Origin: Arthrobacter sp. AK04
Lineage (GTDB): Bacteria > Actinomycetota > Actinomycetes > Actinomycetales > Micrococcaceae
NCBI RefSeq assembly: GCF_021129155.1
Contig: NZ_JAJOMC010000014.1
Coordinates: forward strand, 1-64,000
Length of the DNA: 64,000 nt
Reading direction: 5' to 3'
Shown here: positions 33,795 through 41,899 of the stretch, piece after piece
Position numbering within the stretch: the first letter of the stretch is position 1
Layout: the number at the start of each line of letters is the position of its first letter
The notes under the pieces: generated by a model
The model's input: only the letters and a program-made list of their open reading frames with translations
Databases searched by the model: none
What the model was told of the DNA's origin: nothing
Program-made: the position numbers and the translations under genes

Positions 33795-34177
33795 GGGTAG
33801 CCCGTCCAGGCTCGGTCCAGCCAGGCCGATGCAGTGCGCTCCGGCGGGCGGGACGGATCGAGGGGAACGCGCCTGCCGCCTCCGCTGATGCGGGGCCGCA
33901 GAAAAAGCGCGGGAATGGAGGCATCCGCATACCCAGAAGATACGGAGGCTCCGCGAGGGACGGGACTCCGGGAAGCAACCCCGGGGGACCGCCGGCACGT
34001 TTGGTTGGTCCTAGGAATCCCGAGTCTAGGAAGGGCGCACCGCAGGCGGCACCAGTAGGAATTACCCGAATATTTGAGTGCGGTACCTAGTGGCGGCCAG
34101 CATGCTACTCAAACGCCGAAGGCCCGATACCTGCCCGCAGCCAACACTTTTCGGGCAACCCGGGGCCACGTGTCCGG
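33795..34177 (-). other. 383-bp gap: leader region of the LysM gene, no gene seen
   Basis: No convincing ORF. On the minus strand a TAATTC hexamer near 34061-34066 could be a -10, which would leave a leader of about 260 nt with several GC-rich stems, for example TGCGG-CC-CCGCA. I could not match it to a known riboswitch. Confidence 0.4.
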
Positions 34178-34909
34178 CTAGGGCGTTCGCCGGTCCTGGA
34201 GCACAGCGATTTCACGCCGCAGGGAGGCAATTTCTGCTGCGAGGTCCGCCACTTCAGCGCGGACCGGCTCCTCGGCCTCGGACACGGCCTCGGCGGTATC
34301 CTCCACCCGCTGGACCAGCCACGAGGCGATGGAGGCCGTGACCACACCCAGGACGGCGATGCCGCTCATCATCAGGGCGGCCGCAACCATCCGCCCGATC
34401 GGCGTCACCGGGTACATGTCGCCGTAACCCACGGTGGTGATGGTGGTCATGGCCCACCACAAGGCATCGCCGAAAGTGACGATTTTCGCGTCCGGGGCCG
34501 ACTGCTCCACGTCAAGGACCGCCAGGGCGCCCACAAACACCAGCATGGTGGCTGACCCCGCGACATAGGTGACCACCCGGCCCCTCAGGGTATCGCCGAG
34601 CGTCCGGTGCAGCACGGACAACAGCGTCACGAGCCGCAGGAGGCGCAGCGGCCGGAAGAACGGCAGCGCCACAATCACCAGCTCGTGCAGGTTCCGGATA
34701 AACCAGCTGCCGCGGTCGGCCGCCAGCCACAGGTTGGCCAGGTAATCCACGGCAAAGATGCCCCAGGTTGCCCACATGACCGCTTCGAGCGGGAGGGCTG
34801 CACTGCCCTCGATCCGGCCGACCACCTGCCACGCGTAGGCTCCCAGGAAGACGAGTGCCGTCACCGTCAGCGGCCAGTCGGCCAGGTCCCGGTAGCGTTG
34901 TTGCGTCAT
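34178..34909 (-). CDS. Voltage-gated-type potassium channel (6-TM, Kch-like)
   Basis: 243 residues. Four helices resembling a voltage-sensor domain, with the Arg/Leu-rich segment FFRPLRLLRLVTLLSVLHRTLGDTLRGR as helix S4. A pore helix and selectivity filter TTVGYGD (G161-Y162-G163-D164) follow, then S6. The C-terminal 35 residues form a heptad coiled coil (VADLAAEIASLRREIAVLQ) suited to tetramer assembly. It conducts K+ across the cell membrane. The ATG lies 7 nt after TAGGAT on the minus strand. Confidence 0.92.
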   Translation of the reverse strand: MTQQRYRDLADWPLTVTALVFLGAYAWQVVGRIEGSAALPLEAVMWATWGIFAVDYLANLWLAADRGSWFIRNLHELVIVALPFFRPLRLLRLVTLLSVLHRTLGDTLRGRVVTYVAGSATMLVFVGALAVLDVEQSAPDAKIVTFGDALWWAMTTITTVGYGDMYPVTPIGRMVAAALMMSGIAVLGVVTASIASWLVQRVEDTAEAVSEAEEPVRAEVADLAAEIASLRREIAVLQDRRTP

Positions 34910-34916
34910 GCAGGAA

Positions 34917-34922
34917 ATCCTA
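34917..34922 (-). promoter_or_regulatory. -10 element (leaderless) for the K+ channel gene
   Basis: TAGGAT on the minus strand, 7 nt before the ATG. Confidence 0.5.
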
Positions 34923-34957
34923 CTGTCAGAGCCACAGGCCCCAATGTTACTGGCGGG

Positions 34958-34963
34958 TAGCAT
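34958..34963 (+). promoter_or_regulatory. -10 element (leaderless) for the thioesterase gene
   Basis: TAGCAT, 6 nt before the ATG. It lies 36 bp from the oppositely oriented K+ channel -10, so the two promoters overlap back to back. Confidence 0.5.
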
Positions 34964-34969
34964 AAGGGG

Positions 34970-35515
34970 ATGCACCTGCTCCTGAGAACCCTGCTTATGC
35001 TGGTCCGTTCGTCGCGCCGCCCGCCCCTGACCGTCTGGGATAGCTCCTCGCTCCCGCTGCGGGTCCTGCCCACGGACATCGACATCGCCATGCACGTCAA
35101 CAACGGAATGTACCTGTCCCTCATGGACCTGGGCCGGTTCGACCTGATGGTGCGCAGCGGCGTCTGGAAGCGGATGCGCCGGCGCGGCTGGGGCCCCGTG
35201 GTGGCAGCGGAGACCGTCGCTTTCCGGAAGTCCCTCCAGCTGTGGCAGCACTACACCATCGAGACCCGGATCATTGGGCTGGATGCCAAAGCCATCTTCT
35301 TCGAACAGCGCATGGTGGCCGACGGCGAGGTGTACGCCCGCGCGTACATCGCCACCCGGCTGGTCAGCAAAGGACGCCCGGTCAGCCAGGCGGACATCCT
35401 GAAGGAGTTCGGCGAACCGCCCGCTGACCTGGTGCTTCCCGACTGGATCCACGAGTGGCGGGCGTCCAGCACCCTCCCCGGGAGCCGGACCCCGGCGCCG
35501 CACAGCTGGGCGTAG
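34970..35515 (+). CDS. Acyl-CoA thioesterase (4HBT hotdog fold)
   Basis: 181 residues. The hotdog core is seen as LPTDIDIAMHVNNGMYLSLMDLGRFDLMVRSG, with the MHVNNG..Y active-site motif of thioesterase-like proteins, followed by strands VVAAETVAFRKSLQLWQHYTIETRIIGLD and IFFEQRMVADGEVYARAYIATRLV. The likely role is hydrolysis of an acyl-CoA or related thioester; the substrate is unknown. Divergent from the K+ channel gene. It ends 4 nt from the convergent ABC permease gene. Confidence 0.88.
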   Translation: MHLLLRTLLMLVRSSRRPPLTVWDSSSLPLRVLPTDIDIAMHVNNGMYLSLMDLGRFDLMVRSGVWKRMRRRGWGPVVAAETVAFRKSLQLWQHYTIETRIIGLDAKAIFFEQRMVADGEVYARAYIATRLVSKGRPVSQADILKEFGEPPADLVLPDWIHEWRASSTLPGSRTPAPHSWA

Positions 35516-35519
35516 CGGC

Positions 35520-36317
35520 CTAAGCCCCCACGTCCCGCCGTTCCAGGGCGACGGCGGCGAGCACCACCAGCGCGGCCGAGATGGCCCACAGCCACGCCGC
35601 TGCCGGCCAGTCCGCCCCGTTCGCCACCGGCGAGTTTCCATACGCCCAGTGGTAGGGGCTCACGTCCAGCAGCCACTCCACATCCTTGCTCTGCCGGCCC
35701 ACCGCGTTGAACACGTATCCGAGGACGGCAACGGCGGCGCCGGCGGCCAGTCCGTACGTGCGGCGGCCGGTGACAGCACCGACGCAGAGGGCAGCCGTTC
35801 CGCTGAGCAGCGCCAGCCCGGCGAACAGCACGGTGGCGCCCAGCAGGTTGCCCAGCTCGATTCCCAGCTGGGCAGGACCGTTCAGCAGCCACACCAGGAC
35901 GCAGACCACGGCCGCCAGCAGCACCACGCGCAGCAGGAGGGCAAGGGCCCGCTCCAGCACCACCTGCACCCGGCGCACCCCGTGCGCCAGGGTCAGCTCA
36001 AGCTGGCCCGATTCCTCGTCTCCGCCCACGGCAGCGGCGCCCCAGGAAACGGACGCGATGGTCATCAGGAGGAAGCCGAGGAGCCCGAACAGCGTTGCCT
36101 GCGTATAGCCCGGGCCGGTGGCTATCTGGTCATAGTTCAGTGCTTTGGTCATCTCCGGGGGGAGGGCGTCGATCATGTCCTGCATCTGCGCGCTGCCTCC
36201 GATGGACGGGTATAGCGGCAGGTAGAGGAAGATCGCCGCGGCCAGTCCCAGCGCCCAGCCCAGGGTGGACCGCCACGTGTCAAAGAAGGCCCGGCGGAAC
36301 AGTGGCAGGGCCGTCAC
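35520..36317 (-). CDS. ABC-2 type exporter permease
   Basis: 265 residues with about six hydrophobic helices and no binding motifs: RRAFFDTWRSTLGWALGLAAAIFLYLPLYP starts the first. The GLLGFLLMTIASVSWGAAAVGGDEESGQLELTLAHGVRRVQVVLERALALL segment is typical of ABC-2 exporters for polyketides or peptides. Its start overlaps the ATPase stop (ATGA), so the two are translationally coupled and form one exporter. Confidence 0.88.
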   Translation of the reverse strand: MTALPLFRRAFFDTWRSTLGWALGLAAAIFLYLPLYPSIGGSAQMQDMIDALPPEMTKALNYDQIATGPGYTQATLFGLLGFLLMTIASVSWGAAAVGGDEESGQLELTLAHGVRRVQVVLERALALLLRVVLLAAVVCVLVWLLNGPAQLGIELGNLLGATVLFAGLALLSGTAALCVGAVTGRRTYGLAAGAAVAVLGYVFNAVGRQSKDVEWLLDVSPYHWAYGNSPVANGADWPAAAWLWAISAALVVLAAVALERRDVGA

Positions 36318-37237
36318 CGTGCCTCCTCCTGCGGGGCGGCGTACATCGTCAGCACTGCTTCCTCCAGGTCCGGCTCTTCCAGGACGAGGTCGGTCAGCCG
36401 GAGGGACGCCAGCATCCGGACCAGCGGCTGGATGTCCCCGCCAATGGTGGCGGACAGCGTTGCCGTGCCGTCGGACTCCAGTACCTCCACGTGTCCGACG
36501 CCGGGCACGCCAGTGAGCCGCGCAACGGCGTCGTGCGCTGCAATGCCGGAGGTGGTGAAGCGGACGCGGCGCACGGCACCTTCGCGGAGACCGCTGACGG
36601 ATTCGACGGCGATGATCCTTCCGTCGCGGAGGATGGCCACCGTGTCCGCCGTCTGCTGGACCTCGCTCAGGACGTGCGAGCTGAGGAAGATGGTCTGGCC
36701 GCGGTGCTTCGCCTCGCGCACCATTGCGTGGAACTCCTGCTGGACCAGCGGGTCCAGGCCGCTGGTGGGCTCATCAAGGACCAGCAGTTGGGGCTGGTGC
36801 ATAAACGCCTGCACCAGCCCCAGTTTCTGTTTGTTGCCCTTGGACAGCTTCCTGATGTGGCGGGTGAGGTCCAGTCCCAGCCTCTCCGCCAGCTGGTCCA
36901 CCCGGCCTGGCGGCACCGGCCCGCTGATTGCCTCATAGTGGGCCAGCAGGGTGCGGCCCGTTACCCGGCCCGCCAGGAACAGCTCCCCGGGAAGGTAGCC
37001 GATGCGGCGCCGCAGATCCGGACCGCCGGCCCGGGGATCCGTACCCAGCACCCGGATGGTCCCGCTGGTGGGGCGGATGATGTCCAGCAGGCAGCGCATG
37101 GTGGTGGTCTTTCCCGCACCGTTAGGGCCGATCACTCCAAACACGGAGCCGGTTTCCACCTCGAAATCGACGCCGTGCAGCACCTCGCGGCGCCCGAATT
37201 CCTTGGTCAGGGACTTGGCCGAGATAGCGGTTGCCAT
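36314..37237 (-). CDS. ABC exporter ATP-binding protein
   Basis: 307 residues. Walker A GPNGAGKTT, Q-loop near RRRIGYLPGE, signature LSKGNKQKLGLVQAFMHQPQLLVLDEPTSGLDPLVQQEF with Walker B, and H-loop FLSSHVLSEVQQTADTVAIL. The LPGELFLAGRVTGRTLL segment and the C-terminal ~80-residue extension are as in CcmA/DrrA-like exporters. AGGAGG precedes the ATG. Partner of the permease gene just downstream. Confidence 0.93.
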   Translation of the reverse strand: MATAISAKSLTKEFGRREVLHGVDFEVETGSVFGVIGPNGAGKTTTMRCLLDIIRPTSGTIRVLGTDPRAGGPDLRRRIGYLPGELFLAGRVTGRTLLAHYEAISGPVPPGRVDQLAERLGLDLTRHIRKLSKGNKQKLGLVQAFMHQPQLLVLDEPTSGLDPLVQQEFHAMVREAKHRGQTIFLSSHVLSEVQQTADTVAILRDGRIIAVESVSGLREGAVRRVRFTTSGIAAHDAVARLTGVPGVGHVEVLESDGTATLSATIGGDIQPLVRMLASLRLTDLVLEEPDLEEAVLTMYAAPQEEAR

Positions 37238-37383
37238 AAGACCTCCTGGATGCGCACGCGGGGCGATGACCCCAGACTAGGTGCCGCCGGCCGCGCTGTA
37301 CATCGCGCCTGCCCGTGATATTCCCGATGACGCGCGGAGCGAACAAAGCGGCCCCGGGCAGGACAGGCCGGGGGAGCGCCGCG

Positions 37384-37389
37384 TACCGT
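37384..37389 (+). promoter_or_regulatory. -10 element (leaderless) for thioredoxin
   Basis: TACCGT, 6 nt before the ATG. Confidence 0.5.
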
Positions 37390-37395
37390 TGACAC

Positions 37396-37821
37396 ATGGC
37401 TACCCTAGACATCACAGGTGAACAGTTCGCATCCACCATCGAAGGCAACGACATTGTCCTGGTGGATTTCTGGGCGGAATGGTGCGGCCCCTGCAAGCAG
37501 TTCGGTCCCACGTACTCGGCCGTCTCGGAGAAGCACCCGGATGTCCTCTTCACCAAGGTGGACACCGAGGCGGAGCAGCAGCTCGCCGCCGAGGCCGGCA
37601 TCTCGTCCATCCCCACCCTGATGGCCTTCCGCGAAAAGGTGCTGGTGTTCTCCCAGCCCGGCGCGCTGAACGCCCAGCAGCTCGAACAGGTGGTGGACGC
37701 CGTAAAGGCGCTGGACATGGAAGAAGTCCACGCCCACGTGGCGCGCCAGCGGGAAGAGGCCGCCGCGGCCACGGGCAAGCCGGCTGGCCCCCAGGACGGC
37801 ACTCAGATCCCGGACGCCTAA
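37396..37821 (+). CDS. trxA: Thioredoxin
   Basis: 141 residues. Thioredoxin fold with the active site W29-C30-G-P-C33 and the cis-proline loop SSIPTLMAF. The core ends near residue 108; the remaining ~30 residues (HAHVARQREEAAAATGKPAGPQ) are a polar helix and tail not present in classic TrxA. A cytoplasmic disulfide reductant. There is no ribosome site; the ATG is 6 nt after a TACCGT hexamer. No thioredoxin reductase is adjacent. A textbook terminator follows. Confidence 0.93.
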   Translation: MATLDITGEQFASTIEGNDIVLVDFWAEWCGPCKQFGPTYSAVSEKHPDVLFTKVDTEAEQQLAAEAGISSIPTLMAFREKVLVFSQPGALNAQQLEQVVDAVKALDMEEVHAHVARQREEAAAATGKPAGPQDGTQIPDA

Positions 37822-37839
37822 GACTTACCACAACGCAAA

Positions 37840-37877
37840 ATGCGGGACCTCCCACTGGGAGGTCCCGCATTTTTTTG
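37840..37877 (+). terminator. Terminator of the thioredoxin gene
   Basis: ATGCGGGACCTCCCA / TGGGAGGTCCCGCAT stem with a CTG-type loop and a run of seven T residues. Confidence 0.96.
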
Positions 37878-37901
37878 TTCCCGCATTTCTGTTTGGGGCA
37901 G

Positions 37902-38180
37902 TCAGATCCGTTCCACCTTGACGGGCTCAGCCAGCAACGCGCTCAGTGATTCGTTCAGGTCCTGCACGGCGATGCCCTTGGAATGCTTGGCTAGGTCCTC
38001 CTCCGACGCCCACTGCTCCGTCAGGACCAGCTTCTCTTCGGTGGCTTCCGTCAGCTCGTACCGGATGCAGCCGGGTTCGTTCATCACCTCATCGATGGCG
38101 ATGTCGAGGGCCAGCTTGACGCGGTGAAACTCGCCGTCGTTGGGGATGAAGGTTGCCTGCAGGTCAATGGGTGAAGTCAT
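37902..38180 (-). CDS. Antibiotic biosynthesis monooxygenase-like (putative quinol monooxygenase) protein
   Basis: 92 residues from the ATG at 38180; an upstream in-frame start would add about 18. Dimeric alpha/beta barrel (ABM, PF03992) features: EPGCIRYELTEATEEKLVLTEQWASEEDLAKHSKG. The strand-helix pattern and length match YgiN-like proteins. Enzymatic activity on quinols is known for a few members, not for this one. The TATTGT hexamer 7 nt before the ATG supports the shorter start. Confidence 0.85.
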   Translation of the reverse strand: MTSPIDLQATFIPNDGEFHRVKLALDIAIDEVMNEPGCIRYELTEATEEKLVLTEQWASEEDLAKHSKGIAVQDLNESLSALLAEPVKVERI

Positions 38181-38187
38181 GGATTTC

Positions 38188-38193
38188 ACAATA
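38188..38193 (-). promoter_or_regulatory. -10 element (leaderless) for the monooxygenase-like gene
   Basis: TATTGT on the minus strand, 7 nt before the ATG. Confidence 0.45.
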
Positions 38194-38272
38194 CCGGCAC
38201 CTGCGGACGGCTTGCGTTCTGTTGCGCCGGACACCGCTTACGGCGGTGCTTTCATTGCCGGAAGCCACTTGG

Positions 38273-38278
38273 TAGCGT
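38273..38278 (+). promoter_or_regulatory. -10 element (leaderless) for the acyl-CoA synthetase gene
   Basis: TAGCGT, 6 nt before the ATG. Confidence 0.5.
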
Positions 38279-38284
38279 GCCAGC

Positions 38285-39976
38285 ATGCGCGCCTACACAG
38301 CCGGGGACACTGACGTCCCGCTGCTCCATGAAACCATCGGCCGGAACTTTGAGCGGGTGGCGGCCCGGTTTCCCTTCCACGACGCGCTGATCGAGGCGGC
38401 GCCTGTTCCGGGCGCCGACGCCCGCCGCTGGAGTTACACCAAGATGAATGACGACGTCGACAGGCTGGCGCGTGCGCTCCTCGCCCTGGGCGTCGCCAAG
38501 GGTGACCGGGTGGGAATCTGGAGTCCCAACTGCGCCGAGTGGACCCTCCTCCAGTACGCCACCGCCAAGGCCGGAGCCATCCTGGTCAACGTCAACCCTG
38601 CCTACCGCAGCCACGAACTGGAGTTCGTGGTGAAGCAAAACGGCATGCGGACGCTGGTTACCGCACCGTCGGACACCAACAGCGACTACGTGGGGATGGC
38701 ACGGAAGGCGCTCGCGGAGTGCCCGGACCTGCGCGAGCTGGTCTTCCTTCCCGCGCCCGGCGGCGAGGGGTCCGGCGAGGAAGGGTTCGACGCCGGCGTT
38801 CCCCTCGGTGATGCGGAGCTGACGTACGCCGAGCTGCTTCGGCGGGCGGACGACGTCGGACATTCCGGACTGCAGGCCCGCATGGCGGAACTCAGCCCGC
38901 ACGATCCCATCAACCTGCAGTACACCTCCGGGACCACGGGATTCCCCAAAGGGGCCACGCTGACCCACTACAACATCCTGAACAACGGGTTCTCGATCGG
39001 CGGACTGCTTGGATACACGGAGCACGACAGGGTGGTGATCCCGGTGCCGTTCTACCACTGCTTCGGCATGGTGATCGGCAACCTGAATGCCCTCAGCCAC
39101 GGGGCAGCCACCATCATCCCCGGCCGCGGGTTCAGCCCGGCTGCAGCCCTGGAGGCCGTCCAGGATTTCGGCGGGACCTCCCTGTACGGCGTGCCTACAA
39201 TGTTCATCGCCGAGCTGGCGCTGCCGGACTTTGCCTCCTACGATCTGTCCACCCTGCGCACGGGGGTCATGGCCGGTTCGCTGTGTCCCGTCGAGGTAAT
39301 GAAGCGGGTGATATCGGAGATGAATATGGTGGATGTGGCCATCTGCTACGGCATGACCGAAACCTCGCCGGTGTCCACCATGACTCGCCAGGGCGACACT
39401 CTGCAGCACCGCACGGAGACCGTGGGACGCACCATGCCGCACCTGGAAAGCAAGATCGTTGATCCCGGATCAGGGGAGATCCTGGACCGGGGGCAGATCG
39501 GCGAGCTCTGCACCCGGGGATATGCCGTGATGGAGGGGTACTGGAACCAGCCCGACAAGACGGCTGAGGCGATCGATGCCGATGGCTGGATGCATACCGG
39601 AGACCTGGCCCGGATGGACGACGACGGCTATGTCATCGTCGAGGGCCGGATCAAGGACATGGTGATCAGGGGCGGCGAAAACATCTATCCGCGGGAGATC
39701 GAGGAATTCCTGTTCGCCCACCCGTCCATCCAGGACGTGCAGGTCATCGGTGTACCGGATGCCAGGTACGGCGAGGAGCTGATGGCGTGCATCATCCTCA
39801 AGCCCGGTGCCCAGCCGCTGGACGCCGGCTCGCTTGCCGAGTTCTGCCGGGGGAAGCTGGCCCACTACAAGATTCCCCGCTACGTGGAGGTCCGGGAGCG
39901 GTTCCCCATGACCGTGTCCGGGAAGGTCCGCAAGGTGGAGATGCGCCAGGAAGCCGTGGCCAGGCTGGGGCTGTGA
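38285..39976 (+). CDS. Acyl-CoA synthetase (AMP-binding, FadD-like)
   Basis: 563 residues. AMP-binding P-loop YTSGTTGFPKGATLTH (about 220-235), the CYGMTETSPVSTM adenylate motif, DGWMHTGDLARMDDDGYVIVEGRIKDMVIRGGENIYPREIEEFL hinge and C-terminal domain, and the catalytic Lys in TVSGKVRKVEMR. It activates medium- or long-chain acids to CoA thioesters. Length and N-terminus resemble FadD-type synthetases of actinobacteria. Likely monocistronic. It could feed the acyl-CoA metabolism suggested by the thioesterase and acyl-CoA dehydrogenase elsewhere in the window. Confidence 0.92.
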   Translation: MRAYTAGDTDVPLLHETIGRNFERVAARFPFHDALIEAAPVPGADARRWSYTKMNDDVDRLARALLALGVAKGDRVGIWSPNCAEWTLLQYATAKAGAILVNVNPAYRSHELEFVVKQNGMRTLVTAPSDTNSDYVGMARKALAECPDLRELVFLPAPGGEGSGEEGFDAGVPLGDAELTYAELLRRADDVGHSGLQARMAELSPHDPINLQYTSGTTGFPKGATLTHYNILNNGFSIGGLLGYTEHDRVVIPVPFYHCFGMVIGNLNALSHGAATIIPGRGFSPAAALEAVQDFGGTSLYGVPTMFIAELALPDFASYDLSTLRTGVMAGSLCPVEVMKRVISEMNMVDVAICYGMTETSPVSTMTRQGDTLQHRTETVGRTMPHLESKIVDPGSGEILDRGQIGELCTRGYAVMEGYWNQPDKTAEAIDADGWMHTGDLARMDDDGYVIVEGRIKDMVIRGGENIYPREIEEFLFAHPSIQDVQVIGVPDARYGEELMACIILKPGAQPLDAGSLAEFCRGKLAHYKIPRYVEVRERFPMTVSGKVRKVEMRQEAVARLGL

Positions 39977-39991
39977 AGTCAGCAGCCGTAC

Positions 39992-40801
39992 CTAGCGGAT
40001 GTTGCGGCTGATGGCCTTCACCCCCACAGCAAGGCCGACGACGGCTGTCACCAGGGCGGCGGCCAGGCCCAGGAGGGTGTCAGGCCCTACGCTGCCCGCA
40101 AACAGTTCGCGCTCGGCGTTCACCAGGTAGGTCAGGGGATTGAACAGGCTGGCCGTCCGCATCCAGCCGGGTCCGGCCTCGATGGGAAGCATGATGCCGG
40201 AGAGGATCATCAGCGGGAACAACAGCGTCTGCTGGACACCCCAGAAGATCCACTCCTTGCTCTGGGAAACCAGCGCCAGCGCATATGACAGGGCGCCGAG
40301 TCCGATCCCGAAGATCCCCAGGATGACCAGCCCGAACAGCACGTGCAGCGGATAGAACACGAAGCCGAACGGGATGCAGACCAGTGCGATCAGGAGTCCC
40401 TGGACCACCAGCGGCGCCCACTCCTTCAAGGCCCGCCCGATCATCAGCGAGGACCGGGACAGCGGGGTTGCCAGGATGCGCTCGTAGGAGCCCGTCATGA
40501 GCTCGTACTGCAGGTTTGAGCCGGTCATGGACGTCCCGAAGAGCGCGATCATCACCACCACGCCCGGGAGGAACCACTGGAGCGTGGACTGCCCGCCGAA
40601 CGCCGGCGCGCCCACGGCCGCGCCCAGCAGCGGGCCGAACAGTCCCAGGAAGACCAGGGGCTGGAGCAGCGAGAAAACCAGTGAGAACGGGTCCCGAAGG
40701 GGCAGCAGCATTTCCCGCCAGAACACGTACCTTGTGTCATGCAGGACCCTGGCCAGCCCGGGCTTCTCCCGGGCGCCGGCAGCGGTGCTGTGGGTGGCCA
40801 T
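39992..40801 (-). CDS. ABC-2 type exporter permease (DrrB-like)
   Basis: 269 residues. Six hydrophobic helices; FSLVFSLLQPLVFLGLFGPLLGA near the N-terminus and the conserved LMTGSYERILATPLSRSSLMIGRALKEW cytoplasmic segment mark the DrrB/YadH exporter family. Its start shares one base with the ATPase stop, so the pair is coupled. Exported substrate unknown; relatives handle daunorubicin-like drugs. Confidence 0.9.
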   Translation of the reverse strand: MATHSTAAGAREKPGLARVLHDTRYVFWREMLLPLRDPFSLVFSLLQPLVFLGLFGPLLGAAVGAPAFGGQSTLQWFLPGVVVMIALFGTSMTGSNLQYELMTGSYERILATPLSRSSLMIGRALKEWAPLVVQGLLIALVCIPFGFVFYPLHVLFGLVILGIFGIGLGALSYALALVSQSKEWIFWGVQQTLLFPLMILSGIMLPIEAGPGWMRTASLFNPLTYLVNAERELFAGSVGPDTLLGLAAALVTAVVGLAVGVKAISRNIR

Positions 40802-41769
40802 CAGCGGTTCGCCCCTTCCCGCAGGTTGCGGCCGGTCAGCTCCAGGAACACGTCGTCCAGGGTGGGCGGTTTCAGCTCCAGGGACTGGGCGGGAGCACCG
40901 GCGTTGTGCATCTCCAGCAGCAGCGCAGGCGCCAACCGTGCACCTTCGGGGAGCCGGAGGCGGAAGCGCACAACGCCGTCGTACGCATTCTCGCTGACCT
41001 CCCCGCCCGCCGCGGCGCGCCCTAACAGCCCCCGCACCCCGGCCGCGGAGGCCGCCGCCACTTCGACGGCCAGCAGGTCGCCTGCGAGGTTCGCCTTCAG
41101 CCGCGCGGCGGTGTCATCGGCGATGATCCTGCCGTGGTCGATGATGATGACCCGTTCGGACATGGAGTCGGCCTCGTCCATGTAGTGCGTGGTCAGCACA
41201 ATGGTGGTGCCGTGTTCCTCGCGCATCCGCATGATGTGCTCCCAGAGGTTGGCCCGGTTTTGGGGGTCCATCCCGGTGGACGGCTCGTCCAGGAAGAGCA
41301 GCCGCGGCGAATGCATCAGTCCCAGCGCCACATCCATCCGCCGCCGCTGCCCGCCGGAGAGCTTGATGACTGTCCGCTTGGCGAGGTCCGCGAGGTCCAG
41401 GGATTCCAGGAGTTCCCCGGCCCGGGCAAGGGCGTCCGCCGAATTCATGCCGTAGAAGCGGCCCTGCATCACCAGCTCATCGATTACCCGGAAACTGTGG
41501 CCGCCGCCGTTGCCCTGGCCGATGTAGCCGATCCTTGCCCTTACTCCGGCCGGATCCGCTGTAACGTCCACGCCGGCAACCCTGGCTGTCCCCGAAGTGG
41601 GCGTCAGCAGGGTGGTGAGCATCCGCAACGTGGTGGACTTGCCGGCCCCGTTCGGTCCAAGGAAGGCCACGAGCTCGCCGGGCGCCACATCGATGTCGAC
41701 GCCCTTGACGGCTTCCACTGTTTCTTTTTTGACCGTGAACGTCTTGGTCAGGCTGTCCGTGTGGATCAT
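40801..41769 (-). CDS. ABC exporter ATP-binding protein (DrrA-like)
   Basis: 322 residues from the ATG at 41769 (GGAG about 6 nt upstream). Walker A GPNGAGKSTTLRMLTTLL, IGYIGQGNGGGHSFRVIDEL at the Q-loop, signature KLSGGQRRRMDVALGLMHSPRLLFLDEPSTGMDPQNRANLW, H-loop TTHYMDEAD. The C-terminal PPTLDDVFLELTGRNLRE is the DrrA-type tail that contacts the permease. Second exporter of this type in the window, at about 4.5 kb from the first and clearly a different lineage. Confidence 0.94.
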   Translation of the reverse strand: MIHTDSLTKTFTVKKETVEAVKGVDIDVAPGELVAFLGPNGAGKSTTLRMLTTLLTPTSGTARVAGVDVTADPAGVRARIGYIGQGNGGGHSFRVIDELVMQGRFYGMNSADALARAGELLESLDLADLAKRTVIKLSGGQRRRMDVALGLMHSPRLLFLDEPSTGMDPQNRANLWEHIMRMREEHGTTIVLTTHYMDEADSMSERVIIIDHGRIIADDTAARLKANLAGDLLAVEVAAASAAGVRGLLGRAAAGGEVSENAYDGVVRFRLRLPEGARLAPALLLEMHNAGAPAQSLELKPPTLDDVFLELTGRNLREGANR

Positions 41770-41899
41770 GGGTGACTCCAGAGGATGCGGCGGGCCGGGG
41801 CTCTGGAACGGGCTCCCTGGCGCCACGCTATACCCATCCCCGGCACGAGTCCACGGAAAAATCGTGCACGTGCGCCGGGCCATGCATGCACCGCGGGCG

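Noticed and set aside
33795..34100. c-di-AMP (ydaO) riboswitch upstream of the LysM gene
   Set aside because: I looked for the GGGGGACC / GGGGUGAAUCC core and the conserved GACAGCUAAC tail. Some GGGGGACC-like sequence occurs on the plus strand only, which faces away from the LysM gene, and the tail is missing.
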